A stretch of DNA of 64,000 nt from positions 62,001 to 126,000 of the forward strand of contig VTFK01000006.1 in the NCBI GenBank assembly GCA_009617715.1, written 5' to 3'. This stretch comes from Plectrocnemia conspersa. Its lineage: Eukaryota > Arthropoda > Insecta > Trichoptera > Polycentropodidae. This document shows positions 12,040 through 28,346 of the stretch, piece by piece. A program made the translations under genes and the position numbers. Position 1 is the first letter of the stretch. The number at the start of each line of letters is the position of its first letter. Under the pieces are notes generated by a model that was not told the DNA's origin, did no database searches, and was given only the letters and a program-made list of their open reading frames with translations.

Positions 12040-12360
12040 ATTTTTGCGAATCAATGACAATTAAAATGAGCAATATATAAAATAATTGTTCCATAAAACG
12101 AATTGCTTGTGCATTACTGCAACTAAAGATTTTCCGTAGAAAAAAATTCGAACCTTAGAGATACAAACAATGAGTTTGTGTTATATTAATTAAATTGGAT
12201 GAAAGAAATTAAAATATTTTTCGTCAATTATATTTTTAATTGAGTATAAAAAACTGGCATTATTTATTCCCTGCAATTATTTTGAGAGCATTTAAATACA
12301 TAGTTCTATTGAACGAATTGCTTGTGCAATACTAAAAAAATTCGAACCTTACATAAATAA
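12040..12360. repeat. Two tandem segments of the XRCC1-intron MITE family
   Basis: Bases 12060-12155 (TGAGCAATATATAAAATAAT, then CGAATTGCTTGTGCATT) and 12270-12350 (GCAATTATTTTGAGAGCATT, then GAACGAATTGCTTGTGCAAT) are each related to one arm of the element at 2461-2706. Both are followed by AAAAAATTCGAACCTTA. They lie in direct order, so this may be a rearranged or nested insertion. Confidence 0.45.
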
Positions 12361-12948
12361 ACATCAAATACTTTGGGTATCGAGACAACAAATACAAAAA
12401 CTTCAGAAACAACACGAACTTTTACATGTTTTTAAGTTATAAGTATTTAACGATAAAACATGTGTAGGCCTTTTCAACGAATTGTTTCGTTCATCGAACG
12501 AATTCTACGAATTTCGGTCATAGTAGAACCATCGATAAACATTTTTTCACAAATGTTTTTCGAAGGCGTAAAAGCATATTTTTTTTGGGGGAAGCCTTGC
12601 TTCTCAAAATAAAATAAAGGCGCATTAAGGACCATGGAAATTTAAGCGGCAGTAGTCACACGGGTATATTGAGATAAAAACGACTACGTTGTTGTTAAAA
12701 TATTCGTCTTTTTTTCATGAAACGCTCTTTTGTCGTTTATTTTGCCTTTTTCTTTCACCAGGAGATAATTTAAAACCATGGTAAAAAATAATGAAAAATT
12801 ATTGTTAATTTAATTTTTAGCAACATTGAGCGAGACATACGTGCTATAAATTTAAAATCAATTATATATAGTAATAATATTATTTTTAATTTCCATCTAA
12901 ATAATTCTGTATTATTAAACTCAGGCAGTGTAGGAAAATTGATTGCCT

Positions 12949-13020
12949 GCAATTCACCGTCAGCAATTTACCGCCAGCAATTAATCGCTAGCACCTTACT
13001 GCCGCGTCAATTGATCGCAT
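12949..13020 (+). repeat. 14-bp tandem repeat
   Basis: Four adjacent 14-base units read GCAATTCACCGTCA, GCAATTTACCGCCA, GCAATTAATCGCTA and GCACCTTACTGCCG, followed by a partial fifth. The units drift from left to right, as in an old minisatellite. Confidence 0.6.
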
Positions 13021-15246
13021 AAAAAAAATATAGCCTACAAATGATCGCTAGCATATTTTAGTCTAAAACAGTGATATGTGCTTGATCAAATTATAAAAAG
13101 TATCAAATCTATCTTAAGCTATGATTAGCATATTCCATAAACTATGAGGGTATTATGGAAAAAATAGGTGTATGGAAATATGTAATTTAATATTTAGATT
13201 AAGAATTTTAATAGCATTTTATTTTAAGCATGAGTATGTCTTCCGGGTGACCATCTATAAAGGAAGCTATTGTGGTTGCTTTCCGATGACCACAAAAAAT
13301 TACGAGTGCGAATAACTATTTGTTAAAAAAAACAATGCTATTGTTTCGACAAATATAATATATTCTATCAGTGGAAACAGACTAATAAAAAAGTTCAGGA
13401 TCTAAATGCTTTTTGTTTATAGTTTTTGAAAGTATGTGATGGTCATTTATCTGGCTCTTGAGTGCTTAATATTATATTGTTATCAAGTGTTTGTTTATAA
13501 AGTGCGTGTTTTATTTCTAGAATATAATTAATATAATACATTTTTTTTTAATTTTGTACAGGTACAGTGACTCTACGTAACCAAAATATAATATGTTCAT
13601 AGTTAATAAAATTAATGTACTAAGATTATACCTTAAGTAAATATAATATATTTTTGCTTTTTAACAAAGGGCAAAGTTAGTGTTATTTATTTTTTACATG
13701 AATAATTATTCAATTATTAATTTCACTAAAAGAATGGTAATATATATATATATATATATAGATTATGATAATTTAAAATCAAAAATAATAATATTATAAC
13801 ATATCCATCCAAAATATAATTTTTTAAAAAAATTCTAGTCAAAAATAATAAGTTTTAGATTATGAAAATCAAAAAACATGCAACTGCAGATATGTCTAAA
13901 AAATATATATTAAAAGTTAGTTAAAAAATAATATTTTAAAATATTACTATTTTATTATTACTGATTTTGATAATTATATACCATAATAATTTTCTTGTCT
14001 TTTTTAGATCGAAGTATCTCAAAATTCACCAATACAATGCAATGGTTACGTCGAATGGTTTGGTTGTTGCTTTTTATTAATTAATATATTAAAAACATAT
14101 TGTGTTTACATATATTTAAATTAAACTTTTCTATTACACACGCCATATAAATAATAAAACATATTTTCATATTATTGTTTGTATATATCAACGTCAAACA
14201 TTTTCCGGCTTGGTTTTTCATTCAGGCATTTTGTATGCTGAATTTCCGTGATTAATCATTGCCCATTTAGGGTTCAAGGAACCGTTGCTTCCGGATTCCT
14301 TATAAAGACACTTTACATAATAATACGTAATAATATTTTTTTTCTCAAAAATCCAATACTTTAAAATATTGCATATTTTAAATGACCTCCAATAAATATA
14401 GTATGTACTTAAATATCTCAAATGCATTCAATGACTTATTAGTAAATAAATATAAAATAGCACAATAGAACGAAAGTTTTGGATTCTCTGCCAAGTATTC
14501 AAAATATTCTCGAACTGCTATAATAATTTAAATAATAATAATAAATGTGTTTGAGTATACTTTTATAATTGTTTAAGATCACTCTTTATTAGTATTATTA
14601 TATAATATTTTATTACATATTTAATAATTCTGCCAAATTATACAATATGTATATTATCTTTTTTGCAAAAGCGCTGAAGAGTGATTGAAAACAATTTTTA
14701 TTTTTATTTTAATAAAGTAGGTCATTTTTTATATCTATATTATAATTATTTACGCTGTCAAGTCAAATTATACAAAGGAAAATTTCACTAACTATATTTA
14801 ATTTCTTGTTAGCCCCGAGCCGATGTAATTTAATTTTTAAAATTTCGCAGTAGTTAAAAAACGGAGTTTCACAAGAAAAAGACCTTCACCGCGAGGTCAG
14901 GGCCCCCGAGAATCATAAGGGATCTGCCTGGCCTCCTATAGCAAATAAATCTACCCGTTTCATTAGAAATTAAAATACGGAACGGGAAGGAAGACTCTTG
15001 TCTTTGTTTAACACTTGACATGGGTTTCACTACAAACAAACATGAAAATGATTTAATGCATCTTCAAAGCGATTAATTACTATTTTATGTTTCAGATGCT
15101 GATGTAGCAGATCTTCCATCGTTGGTGACGTTTCATCTTATTTATTATTTATATGAAACAATGCATCGTTTTAAATTTAAAGATAGCTGTTAGGGTCTTC
15201 GTTTGTTCAGATTGAATCCATATTGATTTTGGATATGTTTTCGCAG

Positions 15247-18200
15247 GTGGGTCGTTGAACGGCCAATGGGTAGTAGAATTTCCAGTAGGGACGGCAGCTA
15301 GGTCGCTTGCTGCACAGGGTGTCGCAGCTGCTACTTTGTGGGTCAGAGTTGAGCCAAGAGCTGCAGCTCATGCTAGAAACCTGACGCTTTGGGCGTTTAG
15401 GGTCACTAGGTTACCTCCGCCCGCCAACGGTACCAGACTAAGCGCACAGGTAATCTATGATATTTCAACTACTCAAACATTCATGATTCAGTTGAGATAC
15501 AGAGCAACCATCAAACTAGTTTTCATACCCTTAGAAGCGAGAGAGCTACGCCATAACCACTTTAAGTCGAAATTCAGCTCTTTTCATTAATACCTTGACT
15601 GTTCTTCTACTGATAGAGACATAGTGTTCGTTATACACTCTAGTACTACTCTATGTAATTCACATGTCAAATTTTAGTTATATATGATGCGTAGTTGTTG
15701 CTTAACAGTCAAGTTTTAACAATTGACTTTGACGCTCTGCGATTTCTTTTTTTTTTTTTAAAAAAAAGTACAGTAAGATATTAGAGAATGTTTTACCAAG
15801 TCCTATGGTATTGCGAGGATCTAAGTTTCACTGTTCAACACTAATTGTACACACCATTGGTGACACAGTTTCGAAGCACATTATTTGGAGACGCAGACCT
15901 CAAGGATGCGCCACCTAGAAACTGTTTTGGCAGTTTTTGTCAGGAGAACGAGGTGGTGCAGACTCGCTCCGTAAATGCAGAGTAAAGCAGTGCAGTCTTA
16001 AAAGGCCACGATGTGACCCCTCTACAGGAGATGCTCTAAATGGGCGGAAACTTCATTGTGATGGCTGTCCAAGAATTAAATCTTAAAGCTTAACTTGATA
16101 ACTGGAATGTAATGGGAAACCCTGGCGCCAGGCCAAGAAAAAGACTAGTGCACCGTCCTTTCTGCTTTGCTCGACGGCCCAAAATCAACTGACCGACGTG
16201 GCTCACAACTGTTCTTGTCCCTAACGCCTGTCAAAAAGAAGGATAAATTATCCGAAAGTATTTAGCAACGTGCTATAAGCCAACGAATTATGTTTTTTTA
16301 TAAAGGTATTTTAACTATTTGTTATTTCTCTTGAAAAACCGTTTTAAAGTTGTTCTGAGAAACGTCTTGTTTAACGATCGGTCGCCACAGTATAAACATT
16401 TCCAAAACGGCCGTACTTAGTAATTAATGTTGATTAAAAATAAAATTTACGAAATTTACACGGCTCTTGTAAACCATTTAAGATATAAAAAGAGAATCAG
16501 TCAATTTTTTCCAAAGCTGTTTAATTAAAAAGAACATCGGAAAGCAAATATTAAGCAAGTCACCGACGGTTTAGAATTGATCCAACTTGTATTAACAGGT
16601 GTATTAAAAAAAAATTCTAATGGTCCTAACGTAAGTGCCCAAAAAAGCCAAGACCGAAAAAATCACGTCAAGTTCGATCAAATGTAAAGGTTTTGCGCAC
16701 TGTTTTTTTTTTCGATCTTAATGATATAGTCTATTACGAATTATATTTGCGGTCAATAAAAAGTAATATTTTTCAGTTTTACACCTTTTGCGTGAGGTAA
16801 TCCGAAGAAAATGAATAGAATTATGGGCAAACAACTCTTGAACTTTTTATCACGTTAACGCACCGGCTCACACTTCACTACAAATCGTGTTTTTAGACAA
16901 AAACGACACCGTCGTAATGCCGCTACCACTATACAAATTTGCAAATTTTGTCTATTCCTGCATATATAAAGGACAATAAATACACAACAATGGCAAAATC
17001 GAGTAGCAACATTGCAAAATTTTCAATGAAGTGACTGATAATCAGTGTTTCAAAATAACTCCAAACTCTTTTTAAACTGTGGAACTCGTTTATAACCCTA
17101 CCTTAATAAAATTTATTATAAACTTGAAAATTGACTGGAGCTGTTGGGACAAAGATAGGAACATTGTGCAGGTATAAATTTAGGTTCATGCTTTAACTTC
17201 ACCTACCCGAAAATGCAGATATTCCAGAAAGTTCATAATACTTTTTAATTCTAGAATGCTTTGATACTATTTCCCCTATTGTTTCAAGCTATTGATTTTG
17301 GACAATTTAGTCTGGAACATTTTAAAGATCTCACGTGAACTAAAAAATAAAAAAGTTACAGACCATGGTGCACATGTCATGAATTTATCGACGTGTGTTT
17401 TGTACCGTATGAAGCCTGGCATAATCGTGATCAACGCATTTTATGTTTGGCAGTGCTGGCTTTTTGGATTTTTTGTGGAGTTACGCTAAGAGTCATATCT
17501 ATGTCGAAACCCAAAACGTTGGAGCACCTAAAAACCCGCGATACCGCCAGAAATCTACGAAAATATCACAGAAAGGATCGTGCGATTATACTTGCGAATC
17601 CTTACGTGCGATTGTACTTGCCGTTGTCAGTACAACAACAAACTATACGAGTTACATAAGAAGCCAGAAGTATAATATAATGCTACGTTTCAGGCGGACC
17701 AGACATTCTGTCCCGCTATAAAACTGACGCACCTTAGCAATTACGCGGATTGTGGCGTTCTGCGCATTGGACTATTAAACTGTTCGGTTAATTCCTTTAC
17801 CATCATGTACAAACTTGCAGGGAGATCCTGTATTTGGCTCATCCTCAAGTCTATAGTTCTTAGATCAAATACGCTGGAATCCTCTTTGTCGTTACCACAC
17901 ACTCTTAGTGCATGATCTGTCTGATATTCTGTGTTCTAATTGATTGGTGTGTCCCACAGGAATTTGAAGAATATACGGAAATGGCTGGATCGGCAGCTGT
18001 GCGCGTGGGTGGGTTGGAGAGCGGCGCTGGAGGCGCTGGCTGGCAGAGGGTCGACGTGACCGGAGGAGTCCGTCGATGGGGTGGCGCTGGACCCCTGCTG
18101 CTGCTGCTGGACTGCTCCGGTTGCGGTCGGGCGGTTAGAGTGCCTATGGGTAGCGGAGGAGTCGGCGGGGCTCGCCCCTTCTTGGTGCTGCGGGCGGCTC

Positions 18201-18571
18201 CCGCGGGTGCTCGAAGAGTGCGTCGGAGGGCGCTGGACTGCGGCCCCGACGCCAGAGACCAGTGCTGCAAGCAAAGGTTCTACGTGAACTTTAGGGCGCT
18301 CGGCTGGGACGATTGGATCATAGCGCCCCGTGGCTACTACGCCAATTACTGTCGGGGGGACTGCGGCGTGAACAGAACGCCGGACACTTTTCTCACGTAT
18401 TATTCGCACGTGCTCGACGAGTACAGGCGTTTGGATAGACTGGCGGGTCTCAGGCCGTGCTGCGCACCGCTCAAGTTCTCCAGCATGTCGTTGATCTACT
18501 TCGGCCCCGACTCCAACATCATCAAACGGGACCTGCCCAAGATGGTGGTCGACGAGTGCGGCTGCCCCTGA
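15247..18571 (+). CDS. Actbeta: Activin-beta-type TGF-beta ligand (3' exons)
   Basis: A secreted dimeric ligand; the insect homologue signals through the activin receptor Baboon and Smad2-type effectors. Two exons are secure: 15247-15449 (prodomain, starting GSLNGQWVVEFPVG) and 17960-18571, joined in phase 0. The last exon encodes the rest of the prodomain, a furin site RRVRRR ending at 18229, and a mature domain of 113 residues. That domain has nine cysteines (DC, QCC, NYC, DC, PCC, ECGC), the activin pattern, and activin hallmarks GWDDWIIAP, GYYANYC, SMSLIYF and DECGCP. Exon 15247 begins in phase 1, so signal-peptide and N-terminal exons lie upstream and are not identified. Both exons are far richer in G+C than their surroundings. 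Myoglianin- and BMP-type ligands fit less well. Confidence 0.92.
15450..17959. other. Activin intron with GC-richer islands
   Basis: This 2.5-kb intron separates the prodomain exon from the last exon. Bases 15850-16240 and 17290-17800 are less AT-rich than usual and carry short overlapping frames in all + phases, but none matches a family I know. They may be decayed mobile elements or regulatory DNA. Confidence 0.4.
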
Positions 18572-22690
<4,119 letters not shown>

Positions 22691-22872
22691 AATCTATTAC
22701 ATAATATCAATGCTTTTTTCCAATCATTGATATGTACATTTAAATTTAAATTTAACGACACTTGTAATTCCCTTGTTGATATAATTCACTTGTTTAACAA
22801 TTTTAATAATGACGGCAGAGACGTCATTTCATATCTTTCCTGTGGAGGGGACACAATAAGTGAGAATTGAAT

Positions 22873-23121
22873 GAAGCATATTTAAACTGAATTTTGGCCA
22901 ATAGAAGAGCGTAAAAAACAATTATCCCTTCTCAGAAGTCAAAAATCCACGTCAAAAGCAATAAAATCGTGCCATCACAGTGGAAACGCTCGTTACCGAG
23001 CCTTTCCACTGCAACGCCGCCGACACGATTTTATTGCTTTTGCCATGGATTTTTGACTTCTGAGAAGTGATAATTGTTTTTACGCCCTACAATTGACCAA
23101 AATTCGGTTTGAATATACTTT
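22873..23121. mobile_element. Fold-back (palindromic) repeat, full copy
   Basis: The arms GAAGCATATTTAAACTGAAT...ACGTCAAAAGCAATAAAATC and its reverse complement run about 100 bases each around a short centre with AACGCTCGTTACCGAGC. Related copies are at 27242-27400 (left arm and centre), 43492-43733 (both arms) and 44113-44215 (right arm). No coding capacity. The strand could fold into a long hairpin. Confidence 0.75.
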
Positions 23122-23900
23122 GACAACATTCTTATATCAGAAGTCCGTATTAATATCGGTAAGAATAGTCATCATATTTTTAAAACATAGTGTTCAGACA
23201 AAAATAGAGCAATATGCGAGATCCTCCAGCTTATTTTCCCCTGAAAGATGAGTTGGCAAAGTTTGTATTTTGTATTTGACCTAATGTAAGTTCTAAAACT
23301 AATTTTAGTTTTGAACTTTCATTTGGTATGGTTTGGGCTTGAGCAACAAATGAACGTTTCGCAACTGTCAAATTGAGTTTTATAGAAATTTTAAGGCAGC
23401 ATATTAAGACCTATGAGTTTTTCATTTTTACTAGTAGAAATATATATCTACTGGTGATGTGCTTATATATCGCATGTTAATAAATAATGATAAGTATGTA
23501 AATGTATATATTGCTGCTTATTGAAAAGTTGAAATCATATAATTTTACTAGAATCTGCTAAATAAATTATATTTTCACTGGTAAAAATATATATTTATCC
23601 GTGAAAATGTACACCAATATGATTTGACTGAAATGACATACTTTAAAAAATCAGGATAAGTTCGAAACTGTTTTTTCCTAGATTTTCTTTGAGAGAAAAC
23701 CCGAGAATTTCTGGCTTAAAATTATGGACATCAAAGGGCAAAAGTAGGCCACTAAGTGTCGTTTTTAATATTTTGATTTCATTAAATTTGATAGTATTTC
23801 ATTAAGCGACAAGCATTTTTCTGGACAAATTCACCTGCCTTACCCCTTTCCCCCCAGATCAGATATTTTTGAAGTTCACTAGTGCCACCAAGCTGTGCTA
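23122..23900 (+). repeat. Unclassified repeat body next to the fold-back element
   Basis: Matches 44216-44960 block by block: CTTATTTTCCCCTGAAA, GTGAAAATGTA...ATGATTTGACTGAAATG, GAGAATTTCTGG and GCATTTTTCTGGA, then a run of C. A shorter relative lies at 10620-10700. The fold-back arms and this body probably belong to one larger non-autonomous element. Confidence 0.55.
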
Positions 23901-25016
23901 CTATTTTGCGTGTCATTGATAAATCCTGTGCTTATGGTTTCAAAGTGTTCAGTGAAACTCAGTGACTCCTCTCAGCTTCCAGATGCAAAATTTATTACAG
24001 AACATTTTGGGAATAGTTGAGGGCTTTTAATAAGACTTTATATACACAGCATAAAATAATTGTCAATGCTACGAGCTAGCTGTAATTTTAAAATATCCTG
24101 GCGGATCATTCAGTACTTAAAGTTAAATAAAAAAATATGCATCGTTTGTTTCTTTGCAAAAGTTCGTTGCTGAGAACAAGATCTTGAAATAAGCTCATAT
24201 ATTTTATATAAGAACAGAAACTTTTGGGATACAACTACAAACTCAGTCAATAGCTTGTTAAAGAAAAATTAGATGTACAATAGTTGATGTTTAAAGCATT
24301 TTTTATTTATTACTATGATTTGTTTTAAATAACCGCTGGTTTGAACCAATATGAAGTTGCTAACAAACTTTGTCGAGCTATTTATAAAAAAAGCCTGGTT
24401 GAAACTACAGAATTTGCGTTTATTTTTATTAAAATAGCGTCAATAAACACTTTGCAATAGCAAATACAAAATGGGGCATAAATATCTCTCTTATTTGGAG
24501 GAGGCACTGTGTGAACTATAGTGGGTGTAAAGAAGTAGAGTATGTTTAATTCGATAGAATATGTTCTGCTGTTTTGATCGGTTGAAATTAAAGCTTTGTT
24601 GTTCAAGCGTATTATAAGAACAACCGTTTTGTAATAACGATGCAGAGAGCGTTCCTTACATGTGTTTCAAATCGGAAAACGATTTTGTTATGAATGTTTA
24701 ATCTTCTACTAGTAGACCTATGACCGTTTTAAAACACCAGAAAATGGATTACAACAAACAATTCCCTATTTACTCTATATATATATAAGGGAAAAAATAT
24801 GGGAATTGATTAAGAGTAATGTGATATTGTCCTTAAAATTAAGATTAATGTTTCTCAAAACTGTCGTTAGTTGAAAAATACAATAATTCAATACAAAATT
24901 ATTGTAGTTTCATAGCATATCTAAGAGAATAGTATATTTCGAAGATTCTCCCATCGATCGTTCGGGAGATGGGGCAGTTAAGCTGGCGCCACATTTCCTA
25001 GACTCGTCTGGCTAGT

Positions 25017-25181
25017 TCACGCATTGCGGACAAATAAATGCGTTCTGATCTGGATAGCTTCCAAATGGGAATCCTTAAGAGTAACAATCGATATTGCAGG
25101 AGCCACCAGGTCTGCCGCCATGACAACCACACCCCCGCCTACGCGTTCCGACCATTTGAGAGCAACTGGTGGAAGAGGGTT
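25017..25181 (-). pseudogene. Unrecognised short coding-like frame
   Basis: Read on the minus strand, 54 codons run from just after a TAG to a TGA at 25017-25019, with an internal ATG. The peptide (WSERVGGGVVVMAADLVAPA, then SIVTLKDSHLEAIQ and THLFVRNA) has ordinary globular composition. No splice sites or start are convincing. A remnant of a mobile-element gene or an isolated exon are the likeliest readings; I do not know the family. Confidence 0.3.
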
Positions 25182-26427
25182 CTATTGCGGGTTCATGCAT
25201 AAACGAAATTATTGGGATTATGGCGTACTAGTACATTTTTTCAAAATAAGACTAAATAAATTATTCAATTGTTTTTTTATCTCAATATGAATCCATTGTA
25301 ACGTTAATTATTTTTAAATTAAAATTAAAATATTTTTGTGAAATAATATAATTCTTTAATTTTTTAAATAATACTTTGTCCTGCAAAGAAATATCTCAAC
25401 CTAAAGTATAATAATAGCAATCATTAAATTATCAGGTATTTCTCCTTTAGATTGTGCTTTATTTACAAAAAATGTAATTTAGTTCCTAATATTTCTCATG
25501 TTTCTTTAATTATATTTATATCCAATTCATTAGTGCTGGTTTATTTTTTTTTATTCACAAATTATATTGTAAATTTATTATAAAGATCTGATTTAAATTC
25601 TTTAAATGATTTATTATTGCACTGTACTAATTTATTAAACTGAGATATTGAATTCACAATCTCTATACTGTCAAGTTATTCGTTTATAATGAAGTATTGA
25701 ATCAGTGGCATTTATGTTCATGTTTTATGATTATAAATAATCTGTATAATATAACGTTAAAGTTTCTACGGTCCGTTGCGCAATAATTTATTACACAGGC
25801 AAATCTGATTTTCGGCACGCGTGTACCATCGGCTTATGAATGAACAATTTTCATTCAAGATTTCCCGTTGGGATGAAATGTTTGATTTGGCTGAAATATT
25901 ATACCACTCTTATGCTATATATTTATTTTAATATTCAAACGTGTCGTTAGACATCAAACTCACACAAGCGAATTTTTTTCGAGGTCTTCTATTATATTTT
26001 CACTAATGTGATTTCGTTCAACCATGGAACAAAATTAAACTAACGTAACGCATTACATTACTTAAATACCTTTTTCGTTACAAAATAATTTCAATGTATA
26101 TTTATGAACCTCAAAATATACAAACTAGACATAAAATACATTTTGCAAATTAACTATTCAATTGAATTTAAAAAAACTAAGAGTTGTAGTAGTCATAAAA
26201 AATAGAAAATATTAATACACATATAATTATTAAACATCCTAACATAAAAATATGTATCACCAGTATTTCTTACTTTTAAAATAATGTATCTTAGTATTTT
26301 GCATAATGTCTTAAACAAGTTTGCTTTCTAACGACACATATTGATATAATACATTGAATATAAATTTCATATCCTAGTCAAAATGTTGTGATAGTTTTCG
26401 TGTTACGAATACGTCAGCTGGAGCTCG

Positions 26428-26448
26428 GGAAAACCCTAAGGGTTTTCC
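26428..26448. repeat. Perfect 10-bp hairpin palindrome
   Basis: GGAAAACCCT, one base, then AGGGTTTTCC. It sits in a less AT-rich island (26395-26500) that is open in several frames on both strands. The function is unknown. Confidence 0.7.
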
Positions 26449-27082
26449 GCAGACGCCCACGTTCACCAGAAATATTGGGATAGGCAGTGATGCAAAGCAA
26501 TTCGTATACAAGTATATTATTTAATCTCAAATGATTTTGACACTACACATATGTTAGACTGCCTTTTGGGAAAACTATCCCGTTATTAGTTCAACTTTAA
26601 GTTTAAATGAATTATGGTTGTGTTGGGTTATGGGTAAAATTTCATTGAACGAACGCGAATATAAACGGAGCTATTTACGGAGGGATCAGTGAACTTTAAC
26701 TAATTTGTGGATGTATGAAATATTATATAATGCTTGAGTATAAAAAATTCAGATCGATACTAATTGCAAACAAGCTTTGTATGTACATATGTAGATTTTG
26801 GTTTACGGAAATAAAGTTAAATACAAAATAATTGAAGTACATTGTAAAGTGACCTAAAATCGCAATATTGATATTCTGTCATACGCTTATATTTAATTTA
26901 ATAGTATCTTTAATAAGAGCTTAACGTTCATTCTTATACGACTTACGTCCGTAATGTAAAGATGCGAGCCTATATGTTAAATATATTTAAGAAAGACAAA
27001 ATATAAGACTAGAATAGAGTTTCGCTGGTCCTTCACGCCCCGCAAAGATCAAGGTCCCACGCCACAATAAAACGATTTCTTT

Positions 27083-27400
27083 ACAGGGACGTCATTTAAG
27101 CTTTTTTTCAGTAGGGGGCAAAAGTTGGCAACAACATGCATTTTCCTGACCATATTCAAGGTGGGGTGCTCCCACCTGCCCCCCTCAAATAAATTCACGT
27201 GAAAAACAAGACATTTTATAATAATATTAAGAATTATAAAAACGAAGCATATCTAAACCGAATTTTGACCAATCGGAGAGAGCGCAAAAAACGGTTATTC
27301 CTTCTCAGAAGTCAAAAATCCACGTCAAAAGCAATAAAATCGTGTCGGCGATGTTCCAGTAAGAACGTTACCGAGCGTTCCCACTGGAACATCGCGTATA
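27083..27400. mobile_element. Truncated copy of the fold-back repeat family
   Basis: Begins ACAGGGACGTCATTTAAGCT, resembling a DNA-transposon terminus and inverse to CAAATGACGTTCTTGCAT at 44483-44500. A G-run and C-run block follows (to 27190), then the left fold-back arm from 27242. The centre is a hairpin, GCGATGTTCCAGT...ACTGGAACATCGC. The right arm is missing. Confidence 0.55.
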
Positions 27401-28346
27401 TACGTATATAAAATAAAATTTGTGAGCTTTTAATATTACTTATGAGTTTCATTATTAGCCATGATAAAATAATCTAAGAGTCTAATGTCTGTCTGTAAAA
27501 GAGCAATCCATTTTCTGTTCAATTTTTGCCGATTTAAATAATAATATATCAACAAATATATTTTTATTATTGAAAATATCGAAATGGTAAAAGCAAGTTA
27601 TGAAAACTATGAACAAATCTAAATTTTTAAACTCTATAGTTTGAGTGATATTACTAATTTTATTTTGTATGCCCATTATTAGGATTATTCTCGTGTCCTG
27701 GTAAATTTAGATAACTCAAAACTTTATATATGATTATTATCATTACTGAAATGTTAAAAAATAATCATATTGCTAGGTTGCCATCGGTATGCTTTATAAA
27801 TTACCTTTTATGATATATTATATATAATATAATAGGAATATGATTGTATCACGAAATGTAAAAAATATACATAATTTTTAATAATAACTTAAACTCATGC
27901 GATAATATCGGAGAGCAATTTTTCATTTATTGTTCGGTTTTGATTGAGGTAACCGATAAAAAAATTATTGGTGAAGGAAAAATATATTATGTTTGCGAAA
28001 CGGTTAAAGGGGTTTTTATGTGGAATGCTTATATTTTTATAATATTCGTCGGAACTTATGATTATAAATAACGCCATTCATGTATGTTTACATAAATTAT
28101 ATTCAACAAAAATATCGAATAACCACATGAAAAAAAAATATATTTATGTATTTAATACAATATAAACACATAGTAGTTAATTATTTAAAACTGAAATACA
28201 TGTATATATTTTTTAATATTAAAATATGGATATTCCACGTTATTTGAAAAAATATATTTTTTTCAAGGTGAAAGAGTAAAATAAAGTAAAAAAATTATTG
28301 AATCTAAAAAAATAGATATTCATAACCCGACATGGCGCTTTTACAT

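Larger units (their letters stand above)
6893..15246. other. Long AT-rich spacer
   Basis: Apart from the repeats and the exon candidate listed separately, I see no supported gene. GC-richer islands lie at 11020-11240 and 14870-14990. The second has an open frame of about 37 codons without a family match. At 15096 a TTTATGTTTCAG acceptor precedes a short frame (ADVADLPSLVTFHL) that might be an upstream activin exon, but its donor phases do not fit the exon at 15247. Confidence 0.35.
23901..28346. other. Repeat-rich spacer
   Basis: Apart from the frame at 25017-25181, the palindrome at 26428 and the fold-back copy at 27083-27400, I see no gene. The DNA is AT-rich with many short chance frames. 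Confidence 0.4.

Noticed and set aside
15096..15130. Upstream activin exon at ADVADLPSL
   Set aside because: The acceptor is good, but no donor leaves the phase needed by the exon at 15247.
17905..18409. Long antisense frames opposite the activin mature exon
   Set aside because: They are shadows of a GC-rich coding exon; Pro/Ser/Arg composition and no family motifs.
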